From: Microbacterium esteraromaticum
Lineage (GTDB): Bacteria > Actinomycetota > Actinomycetes > Actinomycetales > Microbacteriaceae
Direction: 5' to 3'
DNA length: 64,000 nucleotides
Assembly (NCBI RefSeq): GCF_016907315.1
Contig: NZ_JAFBBS010000001.1
Span: 2,604,001 to 2,668,000 of the forward strand
Made by a program: the position numbers and the translations under genes. Shown piece by piece: positions 19,688 through 27,440 of the stretch (its first letter is position 1; the number at the start of each line of letters is the position of its first letter). The notes beneath the pieces were generated by a model, which was not told where the DNA came from, searched no databases, and saw nothing but the letters and a program-made list of their open reading frames with translations.

Positions 19688-21850
19688 TCAGTGAATGCCG
19701 GCGTCGGTCCCGGGCACCTCGCTGGTGGCGGTCGTCAGGGTCGGCCACGTGACGTGATCTTCCCTGTACATCGTGAGCGCAGGGGCGGCGTCTGCCTCGG
19801 GGGCAACGGGCGTCTCCTGCTCGGGTTCCGAGGGCAGTTCGGGTTCCGAGGGCAGCGCGGGTTCCGAGGGCACCGCGGGTTCGGCGGGTGTCTCCGTCCC
19901 GGTGGGCGTTTCGGGTTCGGCGGGTGTCTCGGGTTCCACGGGTGTCTCCGGTTCGGCGGGTGTCTCCGGCCCGGTGGGCGTTTCGGGTTCGACGGGGGTC
20001 TCCGGCCCGGTGGGTGTGCCGGGATCGGTGGGTGTGCCGGGCTCGGCGGGCGTGCCGGGCTCGGTGGGTGTGCCGGGGTCGGGCGGCGTGCCGGGCTCGG
20101 TGGGTGTGCCGGGTTCGGCGGGCGTGCCGGGCTCGGTGGGTGTGCCGGGTTCGGCGGGTGTGCCGGGCTCGGTGGGTGTGCCGGGTTCGGCGGGTGTGCC
20201 GGGGTCGGTGGGGGTCGCGGGCGCATGGAGAGCCCACAGCCGGACGCTCTTCCACGCACCGGGGACCCCGTCGACCACATACCGGAACCGCACCAGTGCG
20301 TTCTTCGCGAGCTCGGCCGCACTGGGCCGGATCTCTGCGACACCGGCGCCGCTCTCATCGAGAACGATCTCATCGCCGCGTGCGCGATTCTTCTCGAACC
20401 ACACCTGCACGGTCGCCCTGGGAGCGCCGTGCACAGGAATGACGTAGATCGAACGCCCACCCTCGTGACGCACCGTCACGTGGTCCCAGGTGATCTCCGA
20501 GAGTGCGGGCTGCGCGGGCACCTCCGGTGCAGGAGCAGGACTCGTCGGCGCGGCCGACGCGTCCTCGACCCTGGGGGTGCGCGGAATAGGCTTCGGGAGA
20601 GGCCATGTTTCAGCTTCCGGAATCGGCGCCGGTGCGCCAGGTGCTGGTGCGACGGGTGCCGGTGCGACAGGTGCCGGGGTTTCATGACCCGGTTCAGCGG
20701 GAGCAGACGCCTGGGCCTCGGGTGTCACCTGCGCAGACGGCGGGGCGAGCACCGATGGTGATGCGGCAGGCGCAGGCTCGCTCACCCCGGTGGGCTCGAG
20801 CGGGAGCACGGATGCGGCCGCCACGACACCCGCGACGATCACCGCAGCCGAACCCAGGCCCACGAGCGCACCGATGCCGACATGGGCGCCGCCGATGCCC
20901 GCGGCCGAAGCGCCGGCGGATGACGAGGCAGGCGTCGGCAGGTGCGCGGGTGTCGCGGTGGCTGCCAATCCGATGGAAGAACCCGCCGCCTCCGTCGCGA
21001 CCACACCGCCGACCACGCTGCTGGGCATCGCGGCGAGTGCGACGACCGGCGCACCGGCGCCCTGGGTCGACGCGAGGTACGACGATGCGCCGGCGATGCC
21101 CGTGACCAGCGGGAGGATGACGAGGGCGAGGCGGTTCGAGAGCTCGGTCGCCTCTCCGGCGGCGATCATGCACCGCGGGCAGTCGGCGATGTGACGCTGC
21201 GCCCGCAGCTGTGCGCGAGCGCCCAGATTGCCGCGCGCATAGGCGCCGAGACGTTCGACCAGCCAGTGGCATTCGGAGTCTTCGCCGGCGTTGCGGAGGT
21301 GTGCTTGGATCCAGGCTTCGCGGAGGCCTTCGCGGGCTCGGAAGCTGAGCTGGGAGACGGCGCCGGTGCTCATGCCGAGCAGTGGGGCGATCTCGGAGGG
21401 CTTCATCTGCTCGATCTCGGAGTACCAGAGCACTTCCTGCCAGCGGGAGGGCAGGGAGCGGAATGCCTGTGCGGTGAGTCCGCGGTCGAGGGCCTCGTCG
21501 GCGGCGGATTCGGTCGATGACGGGTCGGCGACGGTGTCGAGTTCGTCGATGGGGGTCTCGCGGCGGGCGCGGCCCCAGGCGGCGGCGGTGTTGCGGATGC
21601 TGGTGAACAGGTAGGCGCGGAAGGATCCGTTGGGACCGCCGCCCTTCAGGATCGCCTGGTAGATGCGGGCGTAGGACTCCTGCACGAGGTCGTCGGGGTC
21701 GATCGAGGAGGTCACCGATCGTGCCACCGTGATCCCGGACGGGTAATGGCGACGCCACAGCTCACCGAACGCCTCAGCATCACCCGACCGCGTGCGCAGC
21801 ACGAGATCAGCGTCAGCCAGCACCTCGCTGCCCGTATTCTCTATCGTCAC
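19688..21850 (-). CDS. membrane-tethered ECF-type sigma factor with zinc-finger and hexapeptide-repeat tail (copy B)
   Basis: A 720-residue protein. Residues 1-196 are the same sigma module as copy A. The zinc motif is H220-x3-C-x2-C (HIADCPRC), followed by hydrophobic segments at about 240-260 and 325-350, a Pro/Ala-rich stalk, a beta-rich domain homologous to that ending copy A (YVIPVHGAPRATVQVW...SAAELAKNALVRFRYVVDG), and then about 22 hexapeptides of the TPAEPG type before a short C-terminus. In copy A the low-complexity stalk precedes the domain; here the repeat follows it. I chose GTG 21850, equivalent to the copy A start and 6 nt after GGGGG. ATG 21856 would add two residues but has no spacing from that site. 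Confidence 0.85.
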   Translation of the reverse strand: MTIENTGSEVLADADLVLRTRSGDAEAFGELWRRHYPSGITVARSVTSSIDPDDLVQESYARIYQAILKGGGPNGSFRAYLFTSIRNTAAAWGRARRETPIDELDTVADPSSTESAADEALDRGLTAQAFRSLPSRWQEVLWYSEIEQMKPSEIAPLLGMSTGAVSQLSFRAREGLREAWIQAHLRNAGEDSECHWLVERLGAYARGNLGARAQLRAQRHIADCPRCMIAAGEATELSNRLALVILPLVTGIAGASSYLASTQGAGAPVVALAAMPSSVVGGVVATEAAGSSIGLAATATPAHLPTPASSSAGASAAGIGGAHVGIGALVGLGSAAVIVAGVVAAASVLPLEPTGVSEPAPAASPSVLAPPSAQVTPEAQASAPAEPGHETPAPVAPAPVAPAPGAPAPIPEAETWPLPKPIPRTPRVEDASAAPTSPAPAPEVPAQPALSEITWDHVTVRHEGGRSIYVIPVHGAPRATVQVWFEKNRARGDEIVLDESGAGVAEIRPSAAELAKNALVRFRYVVDGVPGAWKSVRLWALHAPATPTDPGTPAEPGTPTEPGTPAEPGTPTEPGTPAEPGTPTEPGTPPDPGTPTEPGTPAEPGTPTDPGTPTGPETPVEPETPTGPETPAEPETPVEPETPAEPETPTGTETPAEPAVPSEPALPSEPELPSEPEQETPVAPEADAAPALTMYREDHVTWPTLTTATSEVPGTDAGIH
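19820..20215 (-). repeat. 18-bp tandem repeat array (about 22 units) inside sigma gene B
   Basis: In-frame 18-bp units encode hexapeptides TP(A/T)(E/D)PG, drifting to TPxEPE and finally LPSEPE toward the C-terminus. Near-identical neighbouring units at the start of the array suggest recent slippage or unequal exchange. All length changes by whole units keep the frame. Confidence 0.9.
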
Positions 21851-21851
21851 G
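21263..21851 (-). repeat. 589-bp near-identical block, copy B (sigma head)
   Basis: Partner of 18896-19484 at an offset of 2367 bp, same orientation. The only mismatch I see is at 21644. The block covers the start codon through codon 196. Confidence 0.95.
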
Positions 21852-22171
21852 TTCATCCCCCAAGTGCTCGTCTGCGGCGTGCATCTATACCCTGAGATGC
21901 GATCGGTGTCGCGTGATCACGCGAGTCGACGAAGATGGCGCGTATCGCGCGGGGCGTGGCGCTACATGGAGTGTTGACGACGGCTCGAGAAGTTTTTGCC
22001 GGACTCGCGTAATGAACGAGCGGGCGTGACGTCTCTTCAGGCGGAGCAGGTCCGATGCACCACCGGGGGGCGGATGCGGAGGGCTCTCGGCGAACGGGTA
22101 TCGCGCCGCGACACGCTCGGTCGAAGTCCTCGGGGGAGGAGCCTTCGGCCGCAGTCGGCTCCGGGGGACGC
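21852..22171. other. 320-bp non-coding region upstream of sigma gene B
   Basis: I see no credible gene here. The part nearest the sigma gene carries a perfect palindrome (separate entry). The middle has an A/T-rich patch (GAAGTTTTTGCC near 21991) that is unusual for this DNA and may belong to a promoter. The distal part is GC-rich with a GGAGCC/GGCTCC inverted repeat near 22137-22161. Confidence 0.6.
21909..21924. promoter_or_regulatory. perfect 16-bp palindrome upstream of sigma gene B
   Basis: TCGCGTGATCACGCGA is a perfect palindrome, 59-74 nt upstream of the GTG start. It contains the same CGCGTGAT half-site found as an inverted pair before copy A, so the two genes may share a regulator or autoregulate. 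Confidence 0.5.
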
Positions 22172-22205
22172 GAGGGCCGCCGCTCTGGGGAGTGCGGCGG
22201 CCCTC
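22172..22205. terminator. terminator downstream of nagA
   Basis: A perfect 12-bp stem GAGGGCCGCCGC / GCGGCGGCCCTC closes a 10-nt loop, starting 17 nt after the nagA stop. No clear U-run follows, as is usual in this genome. Confidence 0.75.
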
Positions 22206-22221
22206 ATCCGTCTCCGGGATC

Positions 22222-23409
22222 TCAGCGCGTCGGCGCGGAGCCCACCCACACGGCTGCGACCTCGTGATCCGATCCGAGCAGCACGGCATCTGCGACGAAG
22301 CCCGGCTGCAGCATCCCGAGTGACTCGCCGAAGCCGACGGCCGCGGCCGGCGTCGCCGTCAGAGCGCGCACGGCATCGACCAGAGGAACATCCGCCTCGA
22401 CGGCGCGGCGAAGCGCGACGTCCTGCGTGAGCGTCGATCCGGCGATCGATCCGGTGTCATCCCTGCGCGCCATGCCGTCCTTCACCGTCACCTTGACCGC
22501 GCCGAGGTCGTAATGCCCGTCGGCGCTGCCGGCGGCAGCCATCGCGTCCGTGACCAGGGCGACCCGCCCCGGCGCGATGTCGAAGAGCAGCTTGATGACG
22601 GACGGCGCGAGGTGGAAGTTGTCGGCGATGCCCTCCAGTACCACTCGATGATCGGCGGCCGCGGTGAGGATCGGGCCGGGGGCACGGTGGTGGATGCCGT
22701 TCATCGCGTTGAACGCGTGAGTGAGGATCGACGCTCCGGCCTCGAAGGCCTGACGCGCGATCGCGGCGTCGGCGTCGGTGTGCCCGACCGCGGCGGCGGC
22801 GCCGGCCGCGACGATGAGACGAACAGCCTCGAGTCCGCCGGGAAGCTCCGGTGCGATCGTGACCTGCCTGACCGTGCCCCGACCCGCCTCGAGAAGACGG
22901 GTCACGTCAGCCGGGTCCGGATGCCGGAGCAGCGACGGCTCGTGCGCCCCCTGGTGCCCCGGGTCGAGGAAAGGGCCCTCGAGGTGGCTGCCGAGGACGT
23001 CGGCATCCGTGCCTGCGAGGTCGGCGATCATCGCAACCTGCTCGGCGAGCTGGTCGACACTGGCTGTGACCAGCGAGATCACGGCGCGAGTCGTGCCGTG
23101 AGAGCGGTGCATCGCACGACCGCGGCGGATCGCGTCCACGCCGTCGTCGTAGGCCGCGCCCGCGCCGCCATGGCCGTGGATGTCGATGAAGCCTGGAGTC
23201 AGCACGGCATCCGGCCCAGCCACGGCTGCCGCGTCGACCACCTCATCGGCCGGAATCCAGTCGCCGCCGGTGCCGCGCGCGGCGATCCGGCCGTCCTCGA
23301 AGCGCACCCAGCCGTTCTCGATGACGGTGCCGTCGCCGTCGACGATCCGTGCGGAGTGGATGACGCGCGAGCGGCTGGTATCGGTGGTGATCGCGGGCTC
23401 GGGGGTCAT
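22222..23409 (-). CDS. nagA: N-acetylglucosamine-6-phosphate deacetylase
   Basis: A 395-residue amidohydrolase producing glucosamine-6-phosphate and acetate, the substrate supply for NagB. Metal-binding motifs are visible: IDIHGHGGAG (about residue 78), LEGPFLDPGHQGAH and VGHTDADA, with TDAMAAAG near residue 290. Length is normal. The start overlaps the end of the hexosaminidase gene as ATGA, so nagA is second in that operon. Confidence 0.95.
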   Translation of the reverse strand: MTPEPAITTDTSRSRVIHSARIVDGDGTVIENGWVRFEDGRIAARGTGGDWIPADEVVDAAAVAGPDAVLTPGFIDIHGHGGAGAAYDDGVDAIRRGRAMHRSHGTTRAVISLVTASVDQLAEQVAMIADLAGTDADVLGSHLEGPFLDPGHQGAHEPSLLRHPDPADVTRLLEAGRGTVRQVTIAPELPGGLEAVRLIVAAGAAAAVGHTDADAAIARQAFEAGASILTHAFNAMNGIHHRAPGPILTAAADHRVVLEGIADNFHLAPSVIKLLFDIAPGRVALVTDAMAAAGSADGHYDLGAVKVTVKDGMARRDDTGSIAGSTLTQDVALRRAVEADVPLVDAVRALTATPAAAVGFGESLGMLQPGFVADAVLLGSDHEVAAVWVGSAPTR

Positions 23410-24923
23410 CGTGCACTCCAGGGGATCTCGTCGACGGGATGGAATCGGATGCGCTCAGACTGCCACAGCGGCGAGAGCCTGCCCAGACGGGTTCGGAACT
23501 CCTCCCAGCTGTGCTGGTCGGAGCCCGCCCGCGACCAGGCGAGCTCAGCGGCGGCCGCGATGCGCGGGTACATCAGCAGCTCGGCATCGGGCAGGCTGCG
23601 CACGGTCTCGGTCCACAGCGGCGCCTCGATGCCGGCGATCGCATCCGCAGGAACGTCGAGCAGCGCGGTCGGATCCCACCCATGCGCCCTTTCCACGCTC
23701 ACCGTGCCCGCCCACGCGAGACCGAGGGGGAAGTCGGCGTCATACTTCATGTCGAGGTACACGGCGTCGGCCGGAGAGAGCACGACCTTGCCGCCGCGTG
23801 CGACGAAGCGGGCCGCGTGCGACGCGTGCGTCGCTTCTGGCTCGAGCAGGCCCCAGTACTGCCCGACCGAGCCGTCGGCCAGTGCAGGCGCGGCCCCCGC
23901 CTCGTGCCATGCGATCGGGGTGCGACCGAGGTCGCGCACGATCGACGTGGCGCGCTCGATCGCAAGGGCGAAGTCGTCGGCGGAGGTGCCGAGCGACTCG
24001 TCGCCGCCGATGTGGATCCAAGGGCCTGGTGAGATCTCGGCGATCTCGGTGAGCACGTCGCGCACGAAGTCCCAGGTGCGCTCCTCGTGGATGCGCAGGC
24101 TCGAGTGGCCGACACCCCAGCCGATGTAGGGCTCGCCCTTCACCGGGAGCGCGTGGCCGAGTCGTTCGGCGTCGGCGAGCAGAGCCGGGTGCAGATGCGG
24201 CTCTTCGACGAGCTCAGGGTAGGCGACTCCGACGGCATGGGTATGGCCAGGCAGGTCGATCTCGGGGATCACGACGACGTGGCGGGATGCCGCGTGCGAG
24301 ACGATCTCGCGGAAGTCCTCTTTCGTGTAGAAGCCGCCCTGGTCGCCGGGGTCGGCCGCGAACCCGGAGGCGCGCTCGGTGAGCAGGGGCCAGGAGTCGA
24401 TCTGGATCCGCCAGGCCTGGTCATCGCTGAGATGCAGGTGAAGGCGGTTCAGCTTGAGCGCGGCGGCACGATCGATGACGGTCTTCACCTCGTCGACGGG
24501 GAAGAAGCGGCGCGCGACGTCGATCATGACGCCGCGATGTTCGAATCGCGGCGCGTCCGCGATGCGCGCGGTGGGCCATGCCCAGCCCTCATCGCCGTCG
24601 GTCAGCAGCTGCAGCAGGGTCTCGACGCCGTAGAAGACGCCGGCATCAGCGCCGCCCGCGATCTCGACGCGATCGCCGACCGTGAGCGTGTATCCCTCGG
24701 CATCCGCGATGTCGGCGTCCACGCGCAGGACGACGGCGGCCTCGGCCGGGTCGTCTGCGAGCTGGAGGCGGATGCCGGTGCGCCGCGCGACAGCATCCCG
24801 AAGCCTTTCCGATGCGGACGACGGGCCCGTCACGGTCATGCCGGGCAGAAGGGGCAGGACGCCGTCGCCGATGGCGACGGACGAGGGCGCAGGCACGAGC
24901 CCCGCCACAACAGGAAAGACCAT
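23406..24923 (-). CDS. beta-N-acetylhexosaminidase (GH20)
   Basis: A 505-residue glycoside hydrolase releasing terminal GlcNAc from chitin or peptidoglycan fragments. A GH20b N-terminal domain (about 1-120) precedes the catalytic barrel with FEHRGVMIDVARRFF, LHLHLSDDQAWRIQI and the catalytic Asp-Glu pair in HIGGDES. No convincing signal peptide is seen, so it may act on imported oligosaccharides. ATG 24923 follows AT-rich DNA with a possible TACATT -10, suggesting a leaderless or short-leader mRNA. It lies directly upstream of nagA. Confidence 0.92.
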   Translation of the reverse strand: MVFPVVAGLVPAPSSVAIGDGVLPLLPGMTVTGPSSASERLRDAVARRTGIRLQLADDPAEAAVVLRVDADIADAEGYTLTVGDRVEIAGGADAGVFYGVETLLQLLTDGDEGWAWPTARIADAPRFEHRGVMIDVARRFFPVDEVKTVIDRAAALKLNRLHLHLSDDQAWRIQIDSWPLLTERASGFAADPGDQGGFYTKEDFREIVSHAASRHVVVIPEIDLPGHTHAVGVAYPELVEEPHLHPALLADAERLGHALPVKGEPYIGWGVGHSSLRIHEERTWDFVRDVLTEIAEISPGPWIHIGGDESLGTSADDFALAIERATSIVRDLGRTPIAWHEAGAAPALADGSVGQYWGLLEPEATHASHAARFVARGGKVVLSPADAVYLDMKYDADFPLGLAWAGTVSVERAHGWDPTALLDVPADAIAGIEAPLWTETVRSLPDAELLMYPRIAAAAELAWSRAGSDQHSWEEFRTRLGRLSPLWQSERIRFHPVDEIPWSAR

Positions 24924-25002
24924 GAACAAAATGTATCCCGCTCCGCGATGATTATGACGTCGCGGGATCGGACCCGGGGGAGACGATCCGCTAAGCTTCT
25001 TG

Positions 25003-25073
25003 CGTCGCGACTGGCGTCTGGGTGGGTCACCACCGGGGAGCGGCCTCATAGGAATCGACCGCGCGCCTGGGCC
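25003..25073 (+). promoter_or_regulatory. ZTP (pfl) riboswitch controlling glyA
   Basis: The leader holds the conserved pfl-motif blocks in order: CGACTGGCG (25007-25015), a GGGTGG arm pairing with the CCACC of TCACCACCGGGGAGCGG (25027-25043), a variable linker, and the 3' block CCGCGCGCCTGGGC (25059-25072). It lies between a likely -10 (TAAGCT, 24992-24997) and glyA. ZTP riboswitches sense ZMP/ZTP, a signal of 10-formyl-THF shortage, and usually precede glyA, folD or purH. Here glyA and folD are both downstream. Confidence 0.82.
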
Positions 25074-25115
25074 GATGAGGAACACCCCTAATTCCCGTGT
25101 GAACAGGAGACTGTC

Positions 25116-26390
25116 ATGACCGACCGCTACTTCAACGCCCCGCTCGCCGAGGTCGACCCCGAGATCGCCGAGGTGCTCGACCGGGAGCTGAAGCGCCAGC
25201 AGACGTTCCTCGAGATGATCGCATCCGAGAACTTCGTGCCAGTGTCCGTGCTGCAGTCGCAGGGCTCCGTTCTCACCAACAAGTACGCCGAGGGCTACCC
25301 GGGGCGTCGCTACTACGGCGGGTGCGAAGAGGTCGACGTCGCCGAGGAGCTGGCGATCGCCCGCGCCAAGCAGCTGTTCGGCTCGGAGTTCGCCAACGTC
25401 CAGCCGCACTCGGGCGCCACGGCCAACGCCGCCGTGCTGCACGCCATCGCCCGCCCCGGGGACACACTGCTCGGCCTCTCGCTCGATCAGGGCGGCCACC
25501 TGACGCACGGCATGAAGATCAACTTCTCCGGCCGCCTGTACGACATCGTCGCCTACGGGGTGAACCCCGAGACCTCGACCATCGACATGGACGAGGTGCG
25601 TCGCCTGGCCATCGAGCACAAGCCGAAGGTCATCATCGCCGGGTGGTCGGCGTACCCCCGCACCCTCGACTTCGCCGCCTTCCGCGCGATCGCCGACGAG
25701 GTCGGCGCGCTGCTCTGGGTCGACATGGCGCACTTCGCAGGCCTCGTCGCCGCCGGCCTGCACCCCAACCCCGTGCCGCACGCGCACGTCGTCTCGTCGA
25801 CCGTGCACAAGACCATCGGCGGCCCGCGCTCGGGCTTCATCCTCACCAACGACGCCGACATCGCCAAGAAGATCAACTCGGCCGTGTTCCCCGGTCAGCA
25901 GGGCGGTCCGCTCATGCACGTGATCGCCGCGAAGGCGACCGCGTTCAAGATCGCAGGAACCCCTGAGTTCAAGGAGCGCCAGGAGCGCGTGCTGCGCGGC
26001 GCGGCGATCATCGCCGACCGCCTCTCGCAGCAGGACGTCAAGGAGGCCGGCATCGCCGTGCGCTCGGGCGGCACCGACGTGCACCTCGTGCTCGTCGATC
26101 TTCGCGACGCCGAGATCGACGGCAAGCAGGCCGAAGACCTGCTGCACGAGATCCACATCACCGTGAACCGCAACGCCGTGCCGAACGACCCCCGCCCGCC
26201 GATGGTCACCTCGGGCCTGCGCATCGGCACCCCGGCGCTCGCGACCCGCGGGTTCGGTGACGCCGAGTTCACCGAGGTCGCCGACGTGATCGCCCTCGCC
26301 CTGCAGCCCGGAGCCGACGTCGAGGCGCTGCGCGCCCGCGTCGACGCCCTCGCCGGCGCGTTCCCGCTCTACCCGGACCTGCAGCAGTAA
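25116..26390 (+). CDS. glyA: serine hydroxymethyltransferase
   Basis: A 424-residue PLP enzyme interconverting serine and glycine with transfer of a C1 unit to tetrahydrofolate. The PLP lysine lies in [14 protein letters not shown] (about residue 230). The N-terminal [14 protein letters not shown] and the tetrahydrofolate-site blocks are intact. ATG 25116 is preceded by AGGAG. Expression is predicted to rise when ZMP/ZTP accumulates, through the leader riboswitch. folD follows in the same direction after a hairpin. Confidence 0.97.
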   Translation: MTDRYFNAPLAEVDPEIAEVLDRELKRQQTFLEMIASENFVPVSVLQSQGSVLTNKYAEGYPGRRYYGGCEEVDVAEELAIARAKQLFGSEFANVQPHSGATANAAVLHAIARPGDTLLGLSLDQGGHLTHGMKINFSGRLYDIVAYGVNPETSTIDMDEVRRLAIEHKPKVIIAGWSAYPRTLDFAAFRAIADEVGALLWVDMAHFAGLVAAGLHPNPVPHAHVVSSTVHKTIGGPRSGFILTNDADIAKKINSAVFPGQQGGPLMHVIAAKATAFKIAGTPEFKERQERVLRGAAIIADRLSQQDVKEAGIAVRSGGTDVHLVLVDLRDAEIDGKQAEDLLHEIHITVNRNAVPNDPRPPMVTSGLRIGTPALATRGFGDAEFTEVADVIALALQPGADVEALRARVDALAGAFPLYPDLQQ

Positions 26391-26436
26391 GCATCCGGAT
26401 ACGTCGAACTCACCCTCCCTCGCCGGGACTTCCGTT

Positions 26437-26475
26437 CCGCACGGGACAGCGCGCACGACCAGCTGTCCCGTGCGG
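26437..26475 (+). terminator. hairpin between glyA and folD
   Basis: A perfect 14-bp stem CCGCACGGGACAGC / GCTGTCCCGTGCGG closes an 11-nt loop in the 114-bp gap. No U-tract follows, so partial termination or mRNA stabilisation is as likely as full termination. It is 30 nt before the folD start. Confidence 0.6.
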
Positions 26476-26504
26476 GAGGACGAGTCTCGCGGAAAGCAGG
26501 CAAC

Positions 26505-27392
26505 ATGACCGCGAAGATCCTCGACGGGAAGGCGGCCGCCGCCGCCATCAAGAGCGAGCTGACCGAGCGCGTAGCGGCGCTGCGCGAGAAGGGCATCGTC
26601 CCCGGCATCGCGACCGTCCTCGTCGGCGCCGACCCGGCGTCGCAGCTGTACGTCGGCATGAAGCACAAGCAGTCCGAGGCCATCGGCATGAACTCGATCC
26701 AGCGCGAGCTGCCGGCCGACGCCACGCAGGCCGAGGTCGAAGCGCTGATCGATGAGCTCAACGCCGACGACAGCTGCCACGGCTACATCGTGCAGCTCCC
26801 GCTGCCCAAGCATCTCGACACCGATGCGATCCTCGAGCGGATCGACCCGGCGAAGGATGCCGACGGGCTGCACCCCACCAACCTGGGGCGCCTCGTGCTG
26901 AACGTCAACGGACCGATCCACACGCCACTGCCGTGCACGCCACGCGGCGTGATCGAGCTGCTGCTTCGCAACGATTACGACCTCAAGGGCAAGCACGTGG
27001 TCGTCGTGGGCCGCGGTGTGACCATCGGGCGCCCGATGGGACTGCTGCTCACCCGCCGCGCGATCAACGCCACCGTCACCCAGGTGCACACCGGCACGCC
27101 CGACATGTCGCCCTTCCTGCGCCAGGCCGACGTGATCGTCGCGGGCGCGGGCGTGAAGCACCTCATCAGGGCCGAGGACGTCAAGCCGGGCGCCGCGGTG
27201 CTCGACGTGGGCGTGACCCGCGAGACCGATGCCGAGACCGGTGCGTCGAAGGTCTACGGCGACGTTCACCCTGATGTCGCCGAGGTGGCGGGCTTCGTCT
27301 CGCCGAACCCCGGGGGCGTGGGGCCGATGACCGTCGCGCTGCTGATGACGAATGTCGTCGAGGCCGCCGAGCGGCTGGTGACCTCCGACTGA
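26505..27392 (+). CDS. folD: bifunctional methylenetetrahydrofolate dehydrogenase / methenyltetrahydrofolate cyclohydrolase
   Basis: A 295-residue enzyme converting 5,10-methylene-THF to 10-formyl-THF. The catalytic Lys lies in [14 protein letters not shown] (about residue 50). [10 protein letters not shown] and the NADP loop [11 protein letters not shown] are present. The product is the very cofactor whose shortage the ZTP riboswitch reports, which fits the glyA-folD pairing. ATG 26505 follows a GGAAAG Shine-Dalgarno. Confidence 0.96.
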   Translation: MTAKILDGKAAAAAIKSELTERVAALREKGIVPGIATVLVGADPASQLYVGMKHKQSEAIGMNSIQRELPADATQAEVEALIDELNADDSCHGYIVQLPLPKHLDTDAILERIDPAKDADGLHPTNLGRLVLNVNGPIHTPLPCTPRGVIELLLRNDYDLKGKHVVVVGRGVTIGRPMGLLLTRRAINATVTQVHTGTPDMSPFLRQADVIVAGAGVKHLIRAEDVKPGAAVLDVGVTRETDAETGASKVYGDVHPDVAEVAGFVSPNPGGVGPMTVALLMTNVVEAAERLVTSD

Positions 27393-27440
27393 TCACGGGT
27401 CGCCACCCGCATCGCGGTGTCGCGGCGGCGGTCGCCGGGC

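Noticed and set aside
19820..20215. Possible CRISPR array
   Set aside because: Units are contiguous 18-mers with no spacers, in frame with the sigma gene and coding a Pro-rich repeat.
22000..22171. Small ORFs in the gap upstream of sigma gene B
   Set aside because: No ribosome binding sites, arginine-rich composition on both strands, and overlapping hairpins; treated as non-coding.
25003..25073. Glycine or THF riboswitch before glyA
   Set aside because: The conserved words (CGACTGGCG, CCACCGGGGAGC, CCGCCTGGGC-type) fit the pfl/ZTP motif, and no tandem glycine aptamer is present.
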